Origin: Lachnospiraceae bacterium
GTDB lineage: Bacteria > Bacillota > Clostridia > Lachnospirales > Lachnospiraceae
DNA: 17,573 bases
NCBI GenBank assembly: GCA_017477005.1
Contig: JAFUXY010000016.1
Span: 1 to 17,573 of the forward strand
Reading direction: 5' to 3'
Shown: piece after piece, positions 14,478 to 17,573 of the stretch
Layout: the number at the start of each line of letters is the position of its first letter
Position numbering within the stretch: position 1 is the first letter of the stretch
Notes under the pieces: generated by a model
The model's input: the letters and a program-made list of their open reading frames with translations, nothing else
The model's database searches: none
What the model was told of the DNA's origin: nothing
Made by a program: the position numbers and the translations under genes

Positions 14478-14850
14478 GGCGCTTCCCGAATTGGTAGGCG
14501 GCATCTTGGGATACGGACTGGTCGTATTCGGAGCGGCAATTCTGTTCGTTCAGGATAAAATGCAATTTACGATAGGACTTGTCTGTGGAATAGCGTGCGC
14601 TGTTTTTATGGCGATCCACATAGCTATGGTGCTGAATGATTCCGTATTGGCAGGCGGTGGCGCATACAAACTCCTAGCGGCGAAGTCGGTGTTTCGCTAT
14701 CTGGTAGTGGCAGCAGTATTTTTTCTGTTGGCCTACTTGAAGGTTGGCGATGTGATATGGGCGTTTGTCGGCGCTATGGGATTGAAGATATCTGCGTATA
14801 TTCAGCAGTTCAAACGTCAAAAGATAGTCAAAGAAAACAAAAATGGATAA
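14452..14850 (+). CDS. atpI: ATP synthase subunit I (AtpI-like), 132 aa
   Basis: A four-helix membrane protein (hydrophobic runs near residues 15-33, 38-60, 75-95 and 98-115) with a basic C-terminus FKRQKIVKENKNG. AtpI helps assemble the c-ring in several bacteria. The start at 14452 (MKALKRMNEALPEL) is preferred to GTG 14440 because AAGGTGG sits about 8 nt upstream. It overlaps atpZ by 26 bp and is 27 bp before atpB. Confidence 0.85.
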   Translation: MKALKRMNEALPELVGGILGYGLVVFGAAILFVQDKMQFTIGLVCGIACAVFMAIHIAMVLNDSVLAGGGAYKLLAAKSVFRYLVVAAVFFLLAYLKVGDVIWAFVGAMGLKISAYIQQFKRQKIVKENKNG

Positions 14851-14877
14851 GGGATTCAGAAGAAAGGGGGGAGTACC

Positions 14878-15618
14878 TTGTCGATACAACCGTTAATTAT
14901 GGCATCTGATAATATCGACTTTATGATCCACGGTTTGTTTTCCTACAATGTTTTGGGACATGAAGTATGGATTACAACCTCACATGTATGTATTTTGATC
15001 GTGATGTTGCTTCTGATTGGTTTTGCGTTTGCTGCAAACCGCACGTTTGCAAAGGCGGACGCACTAGCAGCACCATCCGGATTTCAAAATGCATTGGAAC
15101 TCATCATCGAGCTTTTGTCAAAGATGGTGGAGGGATCGATGGGAAATGCGGCTCCGCGGTATTTCAATTATTTGGGGACAATTTTCTTGTTCATCCTGTT
15201 GTCGAATATTTCAGGACTGTTGGGATTGCGGCCGCCGACAGCCGACTACGGAACTACGCTTCCGTTGGCGATTATTACATTTTGCCTGATTCATTTCGCA
15301 CAATTCAAGCACAATAGCTTGAAGAGCATCTGGGTAGATATGTGTTCGCCGCTGCCGCCGTGGCTTCCAATTTGGTTCCCGATCAATTTGATCTCGGAAT
15401 GCGCAGTGCCGGTGTCGTTGTCGCTCCGTTTGTTTGCAAACGTATTGTCCGGAACGGTGATCATGGCTTTGGTGTACGGGCTGCTTTCCACGATCGCTAT
15501 TGCGTGGCCGTCTGTGCTTCATATTTATTTCGATCTGTTTTCGGGGGCAATTCAGACATACGTGTTTACGATGCTGACGATGACCTATATCTCTCAGCAG
15601 TTGGGGGATTCTAAGTAG
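14878..15618 (+). CDS. atpB: ATP synthase Fo subunit a, 246 aa
   Basis: The membrane stator channel that moves ions across the membrane with the c-ring. The essential Arg lies in SLRLFANVLSG (R184), and SGLLGLRPPTADYGTT and the C-terminal FTMLTMTYISQQLGDSK are typical. TTG 14878 is taken as start because GGGGGGAG (14866-14873) lies just before it; ATG 14899 is the alternative. It belongs to the atp operon. The length is typical of Firmicute a subunits. Confidence 0.95.
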   Translation: MSIQPLIMASDNIDFMIHGLFSYNVLGHEVWITTSHVCILIVMLLLIGFAFAANRTFAKADALAAPSGFQNALELIIELLSKMVEGSMGNAAPRYFNYLGTIFLFILLSNISGLLGLRPPTADYGTTLPLAIITFCLIHFAQFKHNSLKSIWVDMCSPLPPWLPIWFPINLISECAVPVSLSLRLFANVLSGTVIMALVYGLLSTIAIAWPSVLHIYFDLFSGAIQTYVFTMLTMTYISQQLGDSK

Positions 15619-15637
15619 GCAGGAAGGGAGGCTGATT

Positions 15638-15816
15638 ATGGCTTCAAAAAACAAATCCTTATCAATCTGCATGAACGTCTTCATATTCTACAACGTGTCA
15701 AACGTGTCGCAATGAAAGAGGGGGCTACCGTTGCAGATGTTATCGAAGCCATTGAGTATGAAGAGGCGGATATCAAAGAAATGCTGTATCAGAGTCCACC
15801 ATTGGTGAAGGGATAA
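15638..15816 (+). CDS. unrecognised small gene between atpB and atpE, needs -1 frameshift
   Basis: GGGAGG (15626-15631) precedes ATG 15638, whose frame ends at TGA 15713 after 25 codons (MASKNKSLSICMN onwards). A coding-looking frame in -1 register continues to TAA 15814 (for example QILINLHERLHILQRVKR, then MKEGATVADVIEAIEYEEAD). The frames meet at A AAA AAC (15646-15652), a classical -1 slippery heptamer read as TCA AAA AAC; a -1 slip gives a 59-residue basic-then-acidic protein, predicted helical. The alternatives are one lost A from a homopolymer (pseudogene or sequencing error), or reinitiation at ATG 15712, which overlaps the TGA as ATGA and would make a 34-residue protein. I do not recognise the protein; no canonical ATP synthase subunit belongs here. 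Confidence 0.5.
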
Positions 15817-15824
15817 GCTAAAAA

Positions 15825-15844
15825 GAAAGCGCTTTTGCGTTTTC
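15825..15844 (+). other. intercistronic hairpin before atpE
   Basis: GAAAGCGC (15825-15832) pairs with GCGTTTTC (15837-15844) with one G-T wobble and a TTTT loop. No T-run follows. It probably acts as an RNA processing or stability element upstream of the abundantly needed c subunit. Confidence 0.45.
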
Positions 15845-15866
15845 TCAAAAATAAAATACCAATTAA

Positions 15867-16142
<276 letters not shown>

Positions 16143-16170
16143 TTCGTTTGCACGGGAAGGGAATAGATCA

Positions 16171-16689
16171 ATGAGTAGATTATTCAATTTGGATTTTCAG
16201 CTACTGCATGATGCGGTGCTTCTTGGTATATCCGTCTTCTTCCTTTGCATGATCTTGTCGTATCTGCTGTTTGAACCGGCAAAGAAGCTGCTCGCAGAAA
16301 GAAAAGAACGCATAGCAAGTGAGATTGCTGCTGCGGCAGACGATAAAGCGGGTGCTGCAAAGCTGAAAGCAGAATATGAAGCAAAGCTGGCCGGTGCCGA
16401 TCAAGAGGTAGAGCAGATCTTGAGTGATGCCAGGAAGAAAGGGCTTGCCAACGCTACCCGGATTGAATCTGATGCGAAAGAAGAAGCGGCTAGAATCATA
16501 GCAAGAGCCAATGAAGAAGCTGAGCTTGCAAAGAAACGAGCAGAAGATGAAATGAAGCAGCAGATGATCGCTGTAGCGGCATTGATGGCTTCAAAGGTCG
16601 TTTCGGCAAAGATTGATACTTCCATTCAGGAGAGCCTGGTAGACGAGACGATTAAGGAAATGGGGTCTGCGACATGGCAAAGCAGGTAA
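16171..16689 (+). CDS. atpF: ATP synthase Fo subunit b, 172 aa
   Basis: The peripheral stalk subunit. One N-terminal membrane helix (about residues 14-34, AVLLGISVFFLCMILSYLLF) is followed by a long charged, Ala-rich helix (about 40-150) typical of the b dimer coiled coil. GAAGGGA lies about 11 nt upstream of the ATG. It overlaps atpH by 16 bp, indicating translational coupling. Length is normal. Confidence 0.94.
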   Translation: MSRLFNLDFQLLHDAVLLGISVFFLCMILSYLLFEPAKKLLAERKERIASEIAAAADDKAGAAKLKAEYEAKLAGADQEVEQILSDARKKGLANATRIESDAKEEAARIIARANEEAELAKKRAEDEMKQQMIAVAALMASKVVSAKIDTSIQESLVDETIKEMGSATWQSR

Positions 16690-17216
16690 AGGATGTATAC
16701 GGAAACGCCTTATTTGAGGTAGCGGAAGAAGAAAATCGGATAGATGAGTTCTTGAGCGAAGCAGTGGCTGTGATGAAAGCAATGGATGAAAACACAGAGC
16801 TTTCTATTATGATGACACATCCACAGATTAGCGACGAAGAGAAGAAAACGGTCTTGGAATCCATTTTCAAAGGCAGAGTATATGACGAACTGTATGCACT
16901 GATGGATATGCTGCGAGAAAAGGGGCATTTCGGGGAGTTGGATCGTGTGCTGCAACGCTTTGAAGAACTTGTCAAAGAATACCGCCATATAGGTGTCGTC
17001 TATGTAGAGACTCCTATGGAGCTGCCGGATGCTCAGAAAAAAGCAGTGGAAAAGAAAATACTCGAGACCACAGACTATGTGTCTTTGGAAATGCACTTTG
17101 CAATCGACCCGTCTCTGATTGGAGGGATGGTGGTTCGGATTGGAGACCGAGTTGTGGACTCAAGTGTGAGGAGTCGGTTGGACTCGCTAGTACATGTATT
17201 GTCGGCAGGAAGATAG
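16674..17216 (+). CDS. atpH: ATP synthase F1 subunit delta, 180 aa
   Basis: The stalk subunit that joins b to the alpha3beta3 head. MAKQVKDVYGNALFEVAEEE is the typical N-terminal helix; the C-terminal DPSLIGGMVVRIGDRVVDSSVRSRLDSL motif is diagnostic. The ATG lies inside atpF, and no separate strong ribosome site is needed. Length is standard. Confidence 0.95.
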   Translation: MAKQVKDVYGNALFEVAEEENRIDEFLSEAVAVMKAMDENTELSIMMTHPQISDEEKKTVLESIFKGRVYDELYALMDMLREKGHFGELDRVLQRFEELVKEYRHIGVVYVETPMELPDAQKKAVEKKILETTDYVSLEMHFAIDPSLIGGMVVRIGDRVVDSSVRSRLDSLVHVLSAGR

Positions 17217-17228
17217 GGGATTGATAGT

Positions 17229-17381
17229 TTGACGACAGAGGAGATGCAGAGATATTTGAACCAGCAAGCTCAGGATGGGAGGACGCAAAACGAGGCGATG
17301 TCACGTTTGATGGAGGTGCTGGGATTGAATTACCCTGTCAAAGAGGATAATGAACGAAAGGAGGCTGGTGAAGCTTCATGA
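17229..17381 (+). CDS. unrecognised 50-aa protein between atpH and atpA
   Basis: A frame from TTG 17229 (GGGGA at 17216-17220, 8 nt upstream) to TGA 17379-17381, reading [20 protein letters not shown] through [14 protein letters not shown]. It ends in an ATGA overlap with atpA (ATG 17378), the arrangement of a real, coupled gene. The atpA ribosome site AAAGGAGG (17357-17364) is inside it. The peptide is polar and helical, with no membrane segment or Cys. An internal ATG at 17244 is an alternative start. I do not recognise the family; no standard F1Fo subunit belongs between delta and alpha. Confidence 0.6.
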   Translation: MTTEEMQRYLNQQAQDGRTQNEAMSRLMEVLGLNYPVKEDNERKEAGEAS

Positions 17382-17573
17382 ATTTACAGCCGGAAGAAAT
17401 CAGCTCCGTTATCAAGGAGCAGATGAAAAAATATAGTACGAAGCTCCTAGTGGCCGATGTCGGTACGGTCATTCAGGTGGCAGACGGTATAGCCCGTATT
17501 CATGGACTGTCGAACGCCATGCAGGGTGAGCTTCTGGAATTCCCGGGTGAAGTATTCGGCATGGTCTTGAACT
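17378..17573 (+). CDS. atpA: ATP synthase F1 subunit alpha, N-terminal 65 residues
   Basis: The non-catalytic nucleotide-binding subunit of F1, cut by the window end. [19 protein letters not shown] is the N-terminal arm that binds delta; [17 protein letters not shown] and [16 protein letters not shown] are the conserved beta-barrel. AAAGGAGG lies 13 nt upstream, a long spacing, so coupling to the preceding small ORF (ATGA overlap) probably helps. The catalytic region is beyond the window. Confidence 0.96.
   Translation, partial: MNLQPEEISSVIKEQMKKYSTKLLVADVGTVIQVADGIARIHGLSNAMQGELLEFPGEVFGMVLN

Overview
The window looks like chromosomal DNA from a low-to-medium GC Firmicute, most likely class Clostridia and plausibly family Lachnospiraceae. 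This rests on the gdpP-rplI-dnaB block, a MecA-type adaptor, a BspA-like leucine-rich-repeat secreted protein, the tsaC/ywlE-like gene next to a dCMP deaminase and the ATP synthase operon, strong AGGAGG ribosome sites, and intergenic inverted-repeat elements. The taxon is inferred; there is no rRNA to fix it. Layout: (1) 1-576 is mostly non-coding, with strong terminator hairpins, a small minus-strand ORF with its own promoter and RBS, and an apparent decayed second copy of that ORF. (2) 577-1719 encodes a secreted, very basic, LRR-like protein with highly biased codons. (3) 1864-5774 is gdpP (cyclic-di-AMP phosphodiesterase), rplI (ribosomal protein bL9) and dnaB (replicative helicase). (4) 5870-6431 holds a divergent pair: a DUF1858-type CxxC protein (minus) and a 56-residue 2[4Fe-4S] ferredoxin (plus), read from back-to-back promoters. 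(5) 6541-7341 is a minus-strand mecA interrupted by an in-frame TGA at codon 12; a 166-bp inverted-repeat element that looks like a MITE lies just upstream. (6) 7773-9699 encodes a Ser/Thr kinase fused to a ParA/MinD-like domain, followed by a second ParA/MinD-like protein; both lack the P-loop lysine. (7) 9700-10084 contains a weak terminator, a promoter and a 160-bp inverted-repeat element. (8) 10085-14108 encodes a membrane-anchored GH18 glycosidase, a TsaC/Sua5 protein fused to a low-molecular-weight phosphatase-like domain that has lost its catalytic Cys, and a dCMP deaminase. (9) 14211-17573 is the F1Fo ATP synthase operon atpZ-atpI-atpB-(small ORF)-atpE-atpF-atpH-(small ORF)-atpA, with atpA cut by the window edge. 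The window is mainly housekeeping: second-messenger turnover, replication, translation, tRNA modification, nucleotide metabolism and energy coupling. The c subunit carries the residues of Na+-binding rotor rings, so the ATP synthase may be sodium-coupled. The least explained parts are the kinase/ParA-like pair, the two unrecognised small ORFs inside the atp operon (one needing a -1 shift at a classical A AAA AAC heptamer), the dead-phosphatase fusion, the interrupted mecA, and the small minus-strand ORF that reads through a terminator hairpin.
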